This document shows positions 46,474 to 57,420 of a stretch of 64,000 bases of DNA, piece by piece. Under the pieces are notes generated by a model that ran no database searches, had not been told where the DNA came from, and worked only from the letters and a program-made list of their open reading frames with translations. Source of the DNA: Sepioteuthis lessoniana. Its lineage: Eukaryota > Mollusca > Cephalopoda > Myopsida > Loliginidae. The translations under genes and the position numbers were made by a program. The number at the start of each line of letters is the position of its first letter. Position 1 is the first letter of the stretch. The stretch lies in assembly GCA_963585895.1 (NCBI GenBank), contig OY757921.1, positions 51,492,169 through 51,556,168 of the forward strand, read 5' to 3'.

Positions 46474-46997
46474 CGAAGGTGATTCAAAAGCTTTGGAATA
46501 TCTTAACTCGAGGCACAATTCGTGAGCTCAGGATGTATTTGCTGCGGTCGTGAATGTGACAGTTACACTTGAATGTGAGAAGTCGAGCTCTTCTGACTCT
46601 CTCTGCGGGCTAGTTGCCAGATATACTTCTATGGCTCGATATATGTGGCCCAACTTGATCCTCGAGGTTCTCTTAACGCGAGTAAAAATTCTTGAAATAT
46701 CTGGTTCCTGTACTGTAACCAAAAGAACCTTCTTATTTTGCATAAGAAATGGTTTGGTTACTTTCACAACGTTGTGACCCAGTTCGAACTCTTCAAGTAT
46801 ATTAAAACTCTGTTACGCGTTCATCTGAGTTGTTTCTAAATCACACATTGTGTGAAGCAATGCAAAATATGTCAGCACACCAACTACCACACTACGACCG
46901 ACGACAGCGGATACTTGCCTCGCTTAGAACTGCATCGGTCATGTGATATACAGCCAGCAAACAAGTAGGCACGAAAATACTGCAAAACACTTAACTC

Positions 46998-47000
<3 letters not shown>
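46474..47000. mobile_element. Unclassified TA-flanked element
   Basis: A GC-balanced block between TA runs, starting CGAAGGTGATTCAAAAGCTT. The minus frame 46767-46528 (VTKPFLMQNKKVLLVTVQEP, later YLATSPQRESEELDFSHSSV) looks protein-like. The left edge resembles the AGGTG...CAAAAG ends of some mariner-type elements, and TA flanks fit that, but no transposase is seen. The family is not identified. Confidence 0.4.

Positions 47001-47030
<30 letters not shown>
47001..47030. repeat. (TA)n microsatellite
   Basis: Pure TA run bounding the previous block. Confidence 0.95.
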
Positions 47031-47031
<1 letters not shown>

Positions 47032-47494
47032 GATTGGCTGCTTTCATGATATCTGCATTGATAGCTGGTTTTGAAATAATTACTTTATTGACTTTTTCAC
47101 TGCCTGCATGTGGCATATGTTCAAATTAGTGTACTTCACAGCCTATTGGCTTGCCAATTGACCAATATAGTAAACTCACCATTGTTGTGGTAGTGATATT
47201 CAGTGAATGTAAACATTCAGCAACCACCCACAACTGGCTTATATCTCGTTACCTTTTAAACTTATTTTCGAGTGTTCAAGCTTTGGTCTTGTACATCATT
47301 CACAAAAGTTTGCCCCTCCCATTTCAATCACGCAGCTACACGAGTCTCTTCCTTTTCAGAAGTTTTTTGGTGAAGGTTCATTTGACATTATTCTTTATTT
47401 ATGCTTCATTTTGCTTAGATGTGTTTTTATTGTATGTGCTCAAGACAAACATTTTGTTCATCAGAACACTCTATTATTATCATTATCTTTTCTC
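47031..47494. other. No feature recognised
   Basis: AT-rich DNA. The 116-codon frame at 47151-47501 is rich in Leu, Phe and Ser from T-rich sequence and is not called. Confidence 0.4.
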
Positions 47495-50050
47495 CGAATG
47501 AGTTTTTCACAACAGCTAACGCATATTGTATTTCATTCGAGTCTGAGTAAGAACTTTCAGAACTCTTCTCAGTATTCTGGCCGGTCTTAAAAATGGTGAA
47601 GTTTGGATGGTCTCAGCTAGTCCACTGATTTTCAAATTATTCCGATTCCTTTTTCCAATCCATTAGGGATCATTCCAAGTGCACTATGTACAAATGGTAT
47701 CACTGTTACTTTCATATTCCACAGCTTCTTTAGTTCTCAGTGTCTAAGTACTTGTCTCTCTTTTCGTTTTTTATGATTTTTATACTGTAGTCCGCCGGGA
47801 CGACCAGGTCCACTATTCAGCTGGTTGTCTTTTGTTAATTATCCGTAGGTCTGCTCCTCTAGCTGGTATAACGTGATCTATCTGTGTCTTTAAATCCAAG
47901 AGAATTTTGTGCGTCTTATTCTCCGAGACGAATTCTGGGTTATGCATATGCTATTTGGTGAAATGGTCAAATTTCAGTTTCTTGCGCAGTTCCCTGTTTA
48001 TCACCTTCCTCGCCATGTCGTATCTAGACTTCTTTTCTTCTTGCGCTAGTTTGCTGCATTCGCTTATTATGAAACTAATCGTTTTGTTTCTATCAACACA
48101 TGATATACACTTGCTATTCTCTTGCATTTTATCTATTTTGGCTTTAATAAAGTTAATCCTTCTGGCTTTGTTCTTTGCTGCTATTAGAAGGGAACACATT
48201 TCTCTATTAAGAGTTCCTTTCCTGGTCTTTCTGTGTGATATTTCATCAGTTTGTTACTTGAAATATCCATACAATTGTTTTTCTTCTCGTTTCCATTTTC
48301 TAGTTATTGATGTTCTGTTGATCTTTATGTTGTCATTGCTATTCCTGGTCGCTATAATTAGACTTTGTTCTTTTTAAAGTAGTTTTCGAGTCCTTGAACC
48401 TATTCATCCATGCTGTCTTCGATTCTTACTTCTTTTCTTGACACCTATTGTCTGTCTTTGTTATCTCTCTAATGTAAGGCTGAGTCCATTTCAAGAATGG
48501 TCATAAGTATCTTACCAGGAGGACAGTCCAGGTTTTTATCCCATTGATGATATTCCTTCTGCAGAGATTGGTTTTTCGAAGTTTCCTAGTTCCATTGAGA
48601 TAATCTATTTAATTTTTTTCTTTCATCTCTGCTTGTTTGATGTTACCTGCTTGCAATATTCCCAAGTACTTATAATTTTCCTTTTCTTCACGTGTTTTGA
48701 TTCTTACTTCATTTGGCAGTTCTATTCATTCCCTTATTTATCTTTTTCCTCTTCTCATCATTAGTATAACACATTTTCGATACCAAATTCCATTCCTGTT
48801 GCGTGATTGTATATGCTTGTTGTTTGTATTATATTTCCTGTTTTTTATCATCTTTTTTTTTGCTAACAGCTTGATATCGTCCACGACATTTAATACATTT
48901 GTAACTCCAGTGCATTTTCTACAGATGTGATTGGGTGGCATCATTGCTTTTACTGACAGTAACGTTGAAAGTGCGTCACCCTGTAAGATACTTCGCTGGA
49001 TTTTCTCCTCACCTAAAGGTCTCCTCCTGCTATGAAATCCACTTCCAAGTTTTTTACGATTTCTACGATAAACTTAATGAATTAGATATCTTAAACATTT
49101 TTTGACAGTCTATTATCCAGCTTTGCGGAACCATATCGTATGAGTTATTGTAGTCAATCCACGCCCTTGCTATATAATTCTGCCTCCTGTTGCTCTCCTA
49201 GGGGATGTTTTGATCAATGTACAGTAGATTAACTTTTCTTCTTGTTCTCTTGTGGCATCCTTTCTGCACTTCGGGGAAATAGTCTGCGGCTTATTAGCAA
49301 GTAATAGATATCCTTCCTAATCTTTACTGTTAGTATTTTTCACTTCAAAAGTAGAAAAGTTATCAGTTTAGAGTTGCTGGGAACAGATGCATTTTAGGGG
49401 TCATTTTAGGTCAGAGTGGTCCCCACCCCTTAGTCATCCATTTTGGTGTATTTATTTCTTCTAAACATCTACTTAGTTCAAGTGCCAGTTTGTCGTGGAT
49501 GGACATGAAATTTTAAAACCAGAATCCTTGTATGCCATCACGGCCAGGTTTTTTCCAAATCAGTAATTTTTTTTTGTTTCCAGGTGTATTTTCTCCTCAG
49601 AGCTTTTTTGAGTCTTTGTAATTCTTTTTCATTTTATTCATGCAGTGTTCCTGATATGTTCTTTCTGTTTCCATATTTTGCTCCAAAATAGTTTTGCTTC
49701 TATTGCATCCTGTTGTTGATATGTCCTCGTGCATTTTCTAGTTGGTTGACTTTTTTTCGTTTTTTGGGGAATCCTATCTTGCTTGTATTACTTGACCCTA
49801 TTTTAATACCTTTTAAGTCTTCCTTCTTTAGCTAATTTAAAAAAAAAATTTTCTCTTCAGATTGTATTGTCAGATTTGTTTGCTGCTTTGTTTTGGTTTT
49901 TTCATCCCGACTTATTCCCGTGTTTTTTTTCCTTCATTAGCATCTTCACTTGTTGTGACAATTTCTTTAACTGTCCTTCAGTCATGATTTTTTATTAGCT
50001 CTACATTTATTTTATCTTCTTGTTTTGTGGGGGTAAATGAAATGTTTTGA
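47495..50050 (-). mobile_element. LINE-Y, longest copy, first in the chain
   Basis: Minus-strand order. A lysine-rich N-terminal part (near 49990-49900), the RT finger region, DDIKLLAKKK at the catalytic box (frame 48944-48738), the thumb, then the Cys/His motif NSKCISCVDRNKTISF...EC followed by SKLAQEEKKSRYD (frame 48199-47951; the expected His is Phe). The C-terminus and a weak ATT-type tail (about 47471-47485) close it. It reaches further 5' than any other copy, and its 5' end touches the tail of the next copy at 50053. Confidence 0.83.
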
Positions 50051-50052
50051 TT

Positions 50053-51478
50053 TTATTATTATTTACTCCTTTAGAGTTTTTTTTACATAAATGAGTGGTT
50101 TTTCACTGGAGTTTCAGTGACAGCAAGTCTTCTCAAGTCTCCAGGACTCGTCTCAGGATTCTGGCCGTTCTTAGCAATGCTGTCGTTTGGATAGTCTCTA
50201 ACTGTCCGCCAACTTCCGAGTCTTCCAGGCCTTATAATAATCCTTTAGTTATTGTGCCTAACGCACCAATCACAATTGGCACAATCGTTACTTTCATGTT
50301 CCACAGCTTTTTCAATTCTCTAGCAAGGTCGAGGTACTTATCTTTATTTTCACATTCCTTCAGATTTATTCTGTGGTCCGCCGGGACAGCAAAGTCGAGA
50401 ATGTTACAAATTCTCTTTTTTTTTTGTTGTTGATTATTTTGAGGCCTGGTCTTCTGGCCGGGATTTTGTGATCCGTTTGTATGTTAATTCCCATAGGAGT
50501 TTATGCAAGTCCTATTCTAGGACAGGTGCTGGGTTGTGCATATACCATTTGTTTGTATGGTCGAATTGAAATTTCCTGCACATTTCCCAGTGGACCACCT
50601 TGCCAACCCAGTCGTGTCTCGCCTTATACTCCCTCTGTGCTAATTTGCTGCATTCGCTTATTATGTGATTGAGCGTTTCGTCTCTGTCACCGCATTGCTT
50701 ACATTTACTGTTTTCTTGAGTCTTATCTATCCTCGCTTTAATATGATTGGTTCTTATGGCGTTGTCCTTTGCTGCTATTAGGAGGGATTCCGTTTCTCTC
50801 TTAAAGTTTCTTTTTCTTAGCCAGGTCCAGGATTTTTGGTGTGAGATTTTGTTTATTTGACGTTTAAAGCGGCCTATAGAGTTGTTTTCCTCCCCATTTT
50901 TGTTTCCTAGTCGTTATCACTCTTTCGTCTATCGTGTTGTCAGTATCGTTTCTGATGGCCGTAATTAGTCCACGTTCGTGTTTTTCTATGTAGTCTTCGA
51001 GCCGTTGTATGAATGGGTCAACGGTGTCCTCTCTGGTCCACTTGAGAAAGGGTCCAGAGTATCTGACTAGGGGCACAGCCCGAGTATTTATTCCTTTGAT
51101 GAGGTTTCTGCTGGAGATTTTTATCTCGAGTCGTTTTATAGTTCTCCTGAGATATTCTTTTCGGATCGTGTCTTTCATTTGCACTTGTTTGATGGTGTCA
51201 GGCTCCAAGATGCCCAAGTATTTGTAGGTTTCCTTTTCTTCGAGCGTTCTAATTCTGTCGTGATTTGGTAGTTCCATTCCGTCGGTCATATGTCGTTTGC
51301 CACTTTTCATGACGAGCATGGCACATTTTTCTATGCCAAATTCCATTCCTGACTGTATATTCTAACGGCGTGTATGTGAGTTTCCAGTTCTTTTTCATTT
51401 TTTGCAAATAATTTAATGCCATCCATGTACATTAGGTGGTTGATCTTCTCTTGCGATCTGCTGAGTTTGTATCTGGCT
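50053..51478 (-). mobile_element. LINE-Y, second in the chain, best preserved
   Basis: The tail is (ATT)n at 50053-50066. The frame 51346-50864 encodes MEFGIEKCAMLVMKSGKRHM, ETYKYLGILEPDTIKQVQMK, AVPLVRYSGPFLKW and HERGLITAIRNDTDNTIDER. Compared with 9847-12170 it lacks the LHPRDDVDRLYVSRKEGGRG segment between the FLKW and the RLEDYIEKHE parts (in-frame deletion). The Cys/His motif and C-terminus are read from plus-strand GCGTTTCGTCTCTGTCACCG. It is truncated in the RT at CTGGCTGCG (51478) against the next tail. Confidence 0.9.
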
Positions 51479-51483
51479 GCGCT

Positions 51484-52330
51484 TATTATTATTATTATTA
51501 TTATTATAGTGCTTGCAAATTTTTCACATTAAGTTTAACTTGTGGTTTTACACTGATGTATGAGTAACAGTAAGTTCCCTCATGTCTCCAAGACTTTTCT
51601 ATGTATTCTAGTTGATCTTAATGCTTTGGCTTGCTTTTCTCGAAGTTTACTCAAATCTCAAGTTCCTCTAGTCGTTTTTCTTGAGCATTACTAAGGCACA
51701 AATTTCAATTGGTATCACCGTTGAACTCATTTCCATGACTTGTTTAGTTTTCTGGCAGGATCCTGATATTTATCAATCCTTTCACTTTCTTTCATTTACC
51801 CACTATGGCTCACTGCAATGGCAAAATCCTCTATATAAGAAGTAATTGTCTAATTCTTAATTTACATTAGGTTTGGTAATTTGGCTGGAATTAGTTGGGG
51901 GTTTTTTATACTCAAAAGTCCCAGCAATTTTTATGAATTTCATTTTCTAGATCGGATTCTGTTTGTACTAATACCATTTGGTAGTATGCTGAAATTTTAC
52001 ACAATTCCCCATAGATTACCTTTTCATCCAGTCATGCTTAGTCTTGTTATTCTTTTGCGCTAGTTTGCTGCATTCATTTATTATGAGATTTACTGGTTCA
52101 TCACTGTAACAACACTGGCTATTCAGTTGCGTATAATCGTTTATCACTTTGATATAATTGGCCATTATGTCATTATTTTGTGCTAATAGAGATTTAATTT
52201 TTCTCGTGAATTTCCCTTTATTGTCCATATCCGCGTAATCTGGCGGGAAAACTCGCCAGTTTATCGCTTGAAGTATCCATAAAATTATTTTTCTTCCCAT
52301 TTACTTGGTTTTTTTTAAAAATCTAATTTC
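51484..52330 (-). mobile_element. LINE-Y, third in the chain
   Basis: The tail is (ATT)n at 51484-51508. The frame 52300-52016 encodes SQCCYSDEPVNLIINECSKL and AQKNNKTKHDWMK, the Cys/His region. The 5' end is near 52330. Confidence 0.85.
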
Positions 52331-52394
52331 TCATTAATCCATAATCCACTCCATTCTTTGTGCCTCGTTTCAGAGTGCGACATCTGAATTAGGT

Positions 52395-52660
52395 AGTTTT
52401 AATTTTCATGTTCCTTCTTTCAGCTCCCGAGCAATGTTCTGATAGTTTTCTAATTTTTCATTTTATTTTTTCTTTGCCCTGGTTTATAGGCACACATCTA
52501 CGATATAAAATCTTATCTCGTTCTTTTTCTTTTTTTTTGTATGCAATTATCAAATTTGATCCCATCCATCTTCTGGATCTCAGAATCTCACTGTCTCAGC
52601 GTTCTTCTTTTTTTCTCATCCCCTCTATGTTTTATATATATTAGGTCCCTACTAATTATC
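52395..52660 (-). mobile_element. LINE-Y 3' piece, fourth in the chain
   Basis: The plus strand TTTTCATGTTCCTTCTTTCA, GCTCCCGAGCAATGTTCTGA and ATCTTATCTCGTTC match the 3' LINE-Y portion. Diverged, with no clear tail. Confidence 0.55.
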
Positions 52661-52827
52661 AAAAAACACAATAATTTCAATACTTTTCTGCTATTTTGGG
52701 GCGTCTTATAATTTTTATTATAAGGTTTCAGATCGATTATCTGCTGACTTTTAAAATAAGTAGCGTAAAATTGTGATAAAGATGTTGTTTCCCATTAGAC
52801 GGGTACTTAGGCTAGCAATAAATTCTC

Positions 52828-53064
52828 TTGGCTAAAACCGAAATCGAACAAAACGTTGTTTATGAGAGATATGGGTATATGGGACGCGAGTTTAAATTCT
52901 CAGAGGAAACTGATTCTTTATTTTCATTTCATGCAACTCATTTAAAATTTAGAAGTAATTTGACCCAGAAAATTGAGTATTTAAAAGCAACCGTAAAAGA
53001 GGCAGGCAAAAATGTTACAATGAAAATACATCATCAGTTTTGGATTATGAATTTGACGATATGA
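52828..53064 (+). other. Open frame of 78 codons, not assigned
   Basis: The frame reads ERYGYMGREFKFSEETDSLF then HATHLKFRSNLTQKIEYLKA, rather protein-like. No known motif and no neighbours to support it; may be chance. Confidence 0.2.
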
Positions 53065-53259
53065 ATATGTGTGTCAGCTAGCTACAAGTTTCCATTTCGT
53101 AATTATTTAAGATGGCACCCAAGAAAGAGATGATCCTGAAATTTAGGATATAACTTGCTCTTTCGTTGGAAGTTATAACTTTTTTCTTGTTTCATACAAC
53201 TTGATTTAACGGTTTTCGGTAAAAGAATCTAAGTGAAATGACCTGAATTAACATACTAG

Positions 53260-53480
53260 ATTTTGCCGTTAGCGCTACATTACGCATTAATTTCCTCGGG
53301 AAAGACATAAATCTTTCTCTTCTCCGCCTCCAAGTTATGGGTAAATGGTTGGACAGACTGGGTTCTGTAGCCTTTGTAAGAAAACTTGTCTTGAGAAGGA
53401 AAATCTTTAATGTAGACCAACTGTATTTATTTTTAAAGCTAATCTTATATCGCATCCTAACCGTGCCGTAGGTGACGATT
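53260..53480 (+). mobile_element. SINE-A copy without head
   Basis: TTCCTCGGGAAAGACATAAA, CTCCAAGTTATGGGTAAATG, GGTTCTGTAGCCTTTGTAAG and CTTATATCGCATCCTAACCG follow the SINE-A order. Confidence 0.68.
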
Positions 53481-53732
53481 AAATACATACTTCACCTGTA
53501 GAAAATAGAAAGTTGTGAAAAAAGACAATGCATTTGATTTTTATCCCTAAGAATATTCCGACTATCTACCTAATTATTATAGTTATACGTTTCAGCCGAT
53601 ATGTCTTCGGATGTTTCATGATGAACTCGGGAGCCCGCAGAGAACCGCTAATGAACACTTTATTCAATCAACGAAAGTAGACTTTTCCCATTCTGTTGAC
53701 CAATACTAGATACAAGCATTATGTTATAGTTA

Positions 53733-55138
53733 TGTTGCAGAGCCGATAAGCACATCGACCCTGCAAATCATTTAAGGTTAAGCATGCGAGTAATGACAGT
53801 CAAAAGAACAATGAAAGAAACAAAAGCGAGCTAACAGTATCACAAACACGACAACTTATTTGCTGAGTTTACAAGAACAGATGTCAGTTGTTGTTAGTAT
53901 ATGTTGACGTAGTTGTTGTAGTTAGCTGGATGAGTGGTGTCGATGGCTGATATGGTCGTCGTTGGTAGAGATCGATGTGAATCAGCTAGATGATTGATGT
54001 CGGTAGCTGGTATAGTCGAAGTTGGTAGATCGATGTCCCGGTTTGAAGTACATTAGATTAACCAGGGGTGTCGATGTAGTCGCTAGTCCAAACAGTGAAT
54101 CGTTCGTGGACTAGATGCTGCATTGCTGGAGCATGTCGTGGTCGAATTTGGTGTTGGGAGCTTGGTCACGTATAGTCGAGCGAGTGTGGTGACTAAGACT
54201 GAACCACGGCTTAGCACTGAAGACCAAGAGAACGGAGAGGGTAACCATGACAAAGGTTTGCCATGCCTTAGTATATGCGAAGTCGAGTGAGCGAATCGGT
54301 AAGTATGGCAAAGGCTTTGCCATGCCTTAGCTGTACGGACGTATCGGTAAGTATGTCTAAGGCTTTGCCGTGCCTTAGCTGTGAGAACGTATCGGGAGCG
54401 GTGGCTAAGGTTTAATCGTGCCTTATGCACTGGACTATCGAGCAAAGGAACTGGGAGGCCGCGGCTAAGATTTATGGTATCTTAGCGCTGCACAGACAGG
54501 GAACCGATAGCTAAGGCTAACCCGTACCTTAGCGCTGCTCAGCTAAGCGAACGAATGGACAGCAGAATCGAGTTAGTTAAGACCGGGTGGTCTTCATGTT
54601 TGCCTCCAGGCCGTCTGCTTCGACGTGTTCGTAAGAACCGTCAGATATACTCCAGCCCGCAGAAGGTGACCTCAAGTGGTCCTTAAAAGGACCTTTATCG
54701 CATATCTATGTATTGTAAGGTGAATGCGACCATGAGAAGTAGGATTGCGCCTTGAAGGGCCTCTTTCCGAAGAATCCTGCGAGCTCTTACTAGAGCGGGC
54801 AAAAACCTTTGACCCCGAAGCTTGTTTATATAAAGGGAAAACTATGTCAGCCTACTGCGCTGCGTAAACGTAATGTTGGTCCATTAAATATAGATGTGGA
54901 AGTATAGTCTTTCTTTAGCCTGAGGTAGGCTACAGAAGATAATCCACTCTATTTTAATAGAGTTGCTTTTGACAGACGGGCTCTATTATGTAGTGAAATG
55001 TAATTCATTCCCTTTTTTAGCTGTAACGACATGTCAGGGTCATGTAGGGTTTCATCATATCCGGTCGTAGCCGGGTGTAATATTTTTTTAGGGATGTAAG
55101 TAATCCGATCTATTTACGTTTGTCAATAGGTCGCGACA
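53733..55138 (+). mobile_element. LTR-like element (probable solo LTR), short form
   Basis: TGTTGCAGAGCC ... AGGTCGCGACA, flanked by the 4-bp direct repeat GTTA (53729-53732, 55139-55142). It shares the start, the CCCGGTTTGA and TTAACCAGGGGTGTCGAT phrases, CCTCCAGGCCGTCTG and the end (TAATCCGATCTATTTACGTT) with 37741-40086. It is 940 bp shorter, mainly in the tandem arrays. A TATA-like TTTATATAAAG at 54825-54835 fits a promoter in the expected place. No internal genes. Confidence 0.68.
54243..54420 (+). repeat. ~58-bp tandem units in the short LTR-like copy
   Basis: Three units with AAGGCTTTGCCATGCCTTAG and CGGACGTATCGGTAAGTATG, related to the 50-bp array in the long copy. Confidence 0.8.
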
Positions 55139-55142
55139 GTTA

Positions 55143-55517
55143 GTATTTCTTGTTATTCTTACCTGTTGATAGGATTCTACCTGCAACCTCAAGATGATTT
55201 CATTTCCTAGCACTTTTCAAAGAAACGCCTTATCAACTGCAGCATGTGTCCTTACCGGATAATCTAAGGGGATTTTTTAAATTATAAATCTAATGTCATC
55301 ATCAAATCACGAGATATTCTCTCCTCTATCATTCCCGATGTTTGTTTTTTTTTTGTTTTTTTTATCTCGCTCCAATCGCATTTTATAGAAAAAAAGAAAC
55401 AATAAATTTGATAATAAAAATTCATAGCGAAAAGACAATGTTTAAATAATGTAAGAAGTTATCAAAAAATTTGTCGATGCTGCGTTCCTTTTACTAAATG
55501 TATGTTTTGGTTAATTC

Positions 55518-55519
<2 letters not shown>
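55143..55519. other. No feature recognised
   Basis: AT-rich DNA with short poly-T and poly-A runs. Confidence 0.4.
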
Positions 55520-55569
<50 letters not shown>

Positions 55570-55875
55570 TGTTTACCAACCCCTCCGCTCGGGCAGGATA
55601 TGACACAAAGTTAATTCTTAAGCGGAGTTTAACAGCGGAGTTTAACAGGTTTGAATTCAGAGTTTTCCTTCTCCTAGACTAGTTGCCTCACCAAGACTGA
55701 AGAACATTGTCTGTCCTACTATTTACCCATGGCTGGAGGGAGAATAATTGGATTCATACCTTTCCCAAGGGTATTAGTGCTATGTGAAATGCAATCAATT
55801 TCGTCCAGGATTTGAACTCGTATCGTCGTGTCCAATTCCTACGACGATAACCATTACACCATATATATATATATA
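55520..55875 (-). mobile_element. SINE-A inside a (TA)n tract
   Basis: (TA)n at 55520-55567 and 55861-55875 flank a nearly complete reverse SINE-A. Tail CAACCCCTCCGCTCGGGCAG, central CTAGTTGCCTCACCAAGACT and TTACCCATGGCTGGAGGGAG, B-box side GGATTTGAACTCGTA, A-box side ACGATAACCATTACACC. A 13-bp internal duplication (GCGGAGTTTAACA twice) is seen at about 55622-55647. The element most likely landed in a TA microsatellite. Confidence 0.85.
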
Positions 55876-55989
55876 ACATGTTAGATTAATTATAACTATA
55901 CATGCGATGTCCCATTGTGTTTTTTATATTTCTTATTTTTCTATAATCATCTGTTTGCGCACAGTTAGGATATCAAAGTTTGGTTCGAT

Positions 55990-56210
55990 TTAATTGTTGA
56001 TGACATATCAATCTTCGAGGGTTATTTAATGCCAAAGTGATCCTTGTAGTGATACTATTTAAATCATAACCGGAGTAGAAGAATTTCATAACATTTCCTT
56101 AGAGTAATAGCCCCATACTAAATCTAATAGCGTGACTGAAGTTCAAATTCCTTTACTTCGAGGCGACAAACCAGAACTTTTGTCTTTATACAACGCTAAC
56201 TTCCTCAATG
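55990..56210 (-). mobile_element. SINE-C copy
   Basis: In reverse: tail GATGACATATCAATCTTCGA with GGGTTATTTAATGCCAAAGT, central ATTTCCTTAGAGTAATAGCC, B-box side TGAAGTTCAAATTCCTTTAC. Confidence 0.68.
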
Positions 56211-56224
56211 ATATCATAAATTCC

Positions 56225-56700
56225 TATATAATGCACATAATATGCACAAGGTTATATGTTTTCAAGTATTTCTATCAAATATAACTTCTTTCTATCAAAT
56301 ATAACTTCTTTATGGTTTAAATTACCTATTCCTATCTATGGTTTACATCAATTATTACTATTTGATAATCAAAATGATAATTTTTAATGCCGAATTTAGT
56401 CTTTTCCTTTACAATGCATGTTTTCAAGTAACTGATAACAAAATACATTAGTAAACAATTATACATTTAATCAACTTTTCTTAAAACAAATAATTTACTC
56501 ACAATCATATGGATTCAAGTAATTATGACAATTCAATAAGAATAACAATCATTTTGTACTGTTAAATACCTTCAAGTATAAAAAATTTAACACTATTTGC
56601 AAGCAACGTGTTTTTAAGTAACTAATAATTATTAGTTATAGGGATTGTTATATTATGATACAACAATCCCTAGTAAATAATTATAGCTTCCGCTAACTAT
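56225..56700 (+). repeat. DR1 ~45-bp unit array
   Basis: Seven or more diverged units (ACAAGGTTATATGTTTTCAA GT-type). A short perfect hairpin, AGGGATTGTT (56640-56649) with AACAATCCCT (56662-56671), lies near the end. Confidence 0.6.
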
Positions 56701-57109
56701 CCTTGTCATGTTGAGTTTCTGGAGATAAAGATGTGATGAAGAGACGATGACGAGTTCACAGAAAAGGAAAACGGCATATTTGTGGCCCAGGAAAATGATT
56801 CTCACTCCATAAGTGTGCCTCAGTCTCCCTCTGGGTCGGGCTCAAATGAATAGATTTGAAGCAGTATTTTTTATTTGAGACGATGCCCGGAAGATCCTTC
56901 AGTTCCATAGATCGTAGCCAAACGTCAAAAGATACGTTCTCTAGCTTCGAGGTTTCAGCTCCCAACAATCAGTTACTGACTTGATTGACTTGCTGATTCG
57001 TTTAATAAATTTCATCTCTTTTTGCTCACACTGCATGAGCTCTTGTAGGTGATCTTTTGTTGTCGGTTACAAATTTCACCGAGCGTGGGAGGACGAATAC
57101 TCAGTAATA
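56701..57109. other. No feature recognised
   Basis: Interrupts DR1 material on both sides. The 70-codon minus frame (56968-56756) is not convincing. Confidence 0.35.
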
Positions 57110-57420
57110 TTCTTAATGAAATTACTTGTACACAGTTATATGGTTTAAAGTATTTCTATCAAACAGAAATAATTTTAGACAGTTTGACACATAGATGGAG
57201 CCTTAACATGTACTAACACTACGGGTCAGGGTGGACCTGGGAGTGATAATAATGAAGAGGTAACTTCACACTCACCGGAGCACCAGAACTGGAGCCTCGT
57301 CACCAGAAACAATTCGGTGATATACCCAGAACATACTTTTTTTTAGAAGAGGGTCTTACCCCTTGGCAGAAGATGCAGTTGGCATATTCTAAACCTTGAC
57401 GACAGGACTGCTTACAAATT
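57110..57420 (+). repeat. DR1 copy, one unit plus full core
   Basis: CACAGTTATATGGTTTAAAG and one unit, then ACATAGATGGAGCCTTAACA, GGGTCAGGGTGGACCTGGGA, ACCAGAACTGGAGCCTCG and GGGTCTTACCCCTTGGCAGA. This matches the core at 8425-8650. Confidence 0.72.

Noticed and set aside
47151-47501. 116-codon plus frame as a membrane protein
   Set aside because: Hydrophobic because of T-rich DNA. Its end runs into the LINE-Y tail. No signal of a real gene.
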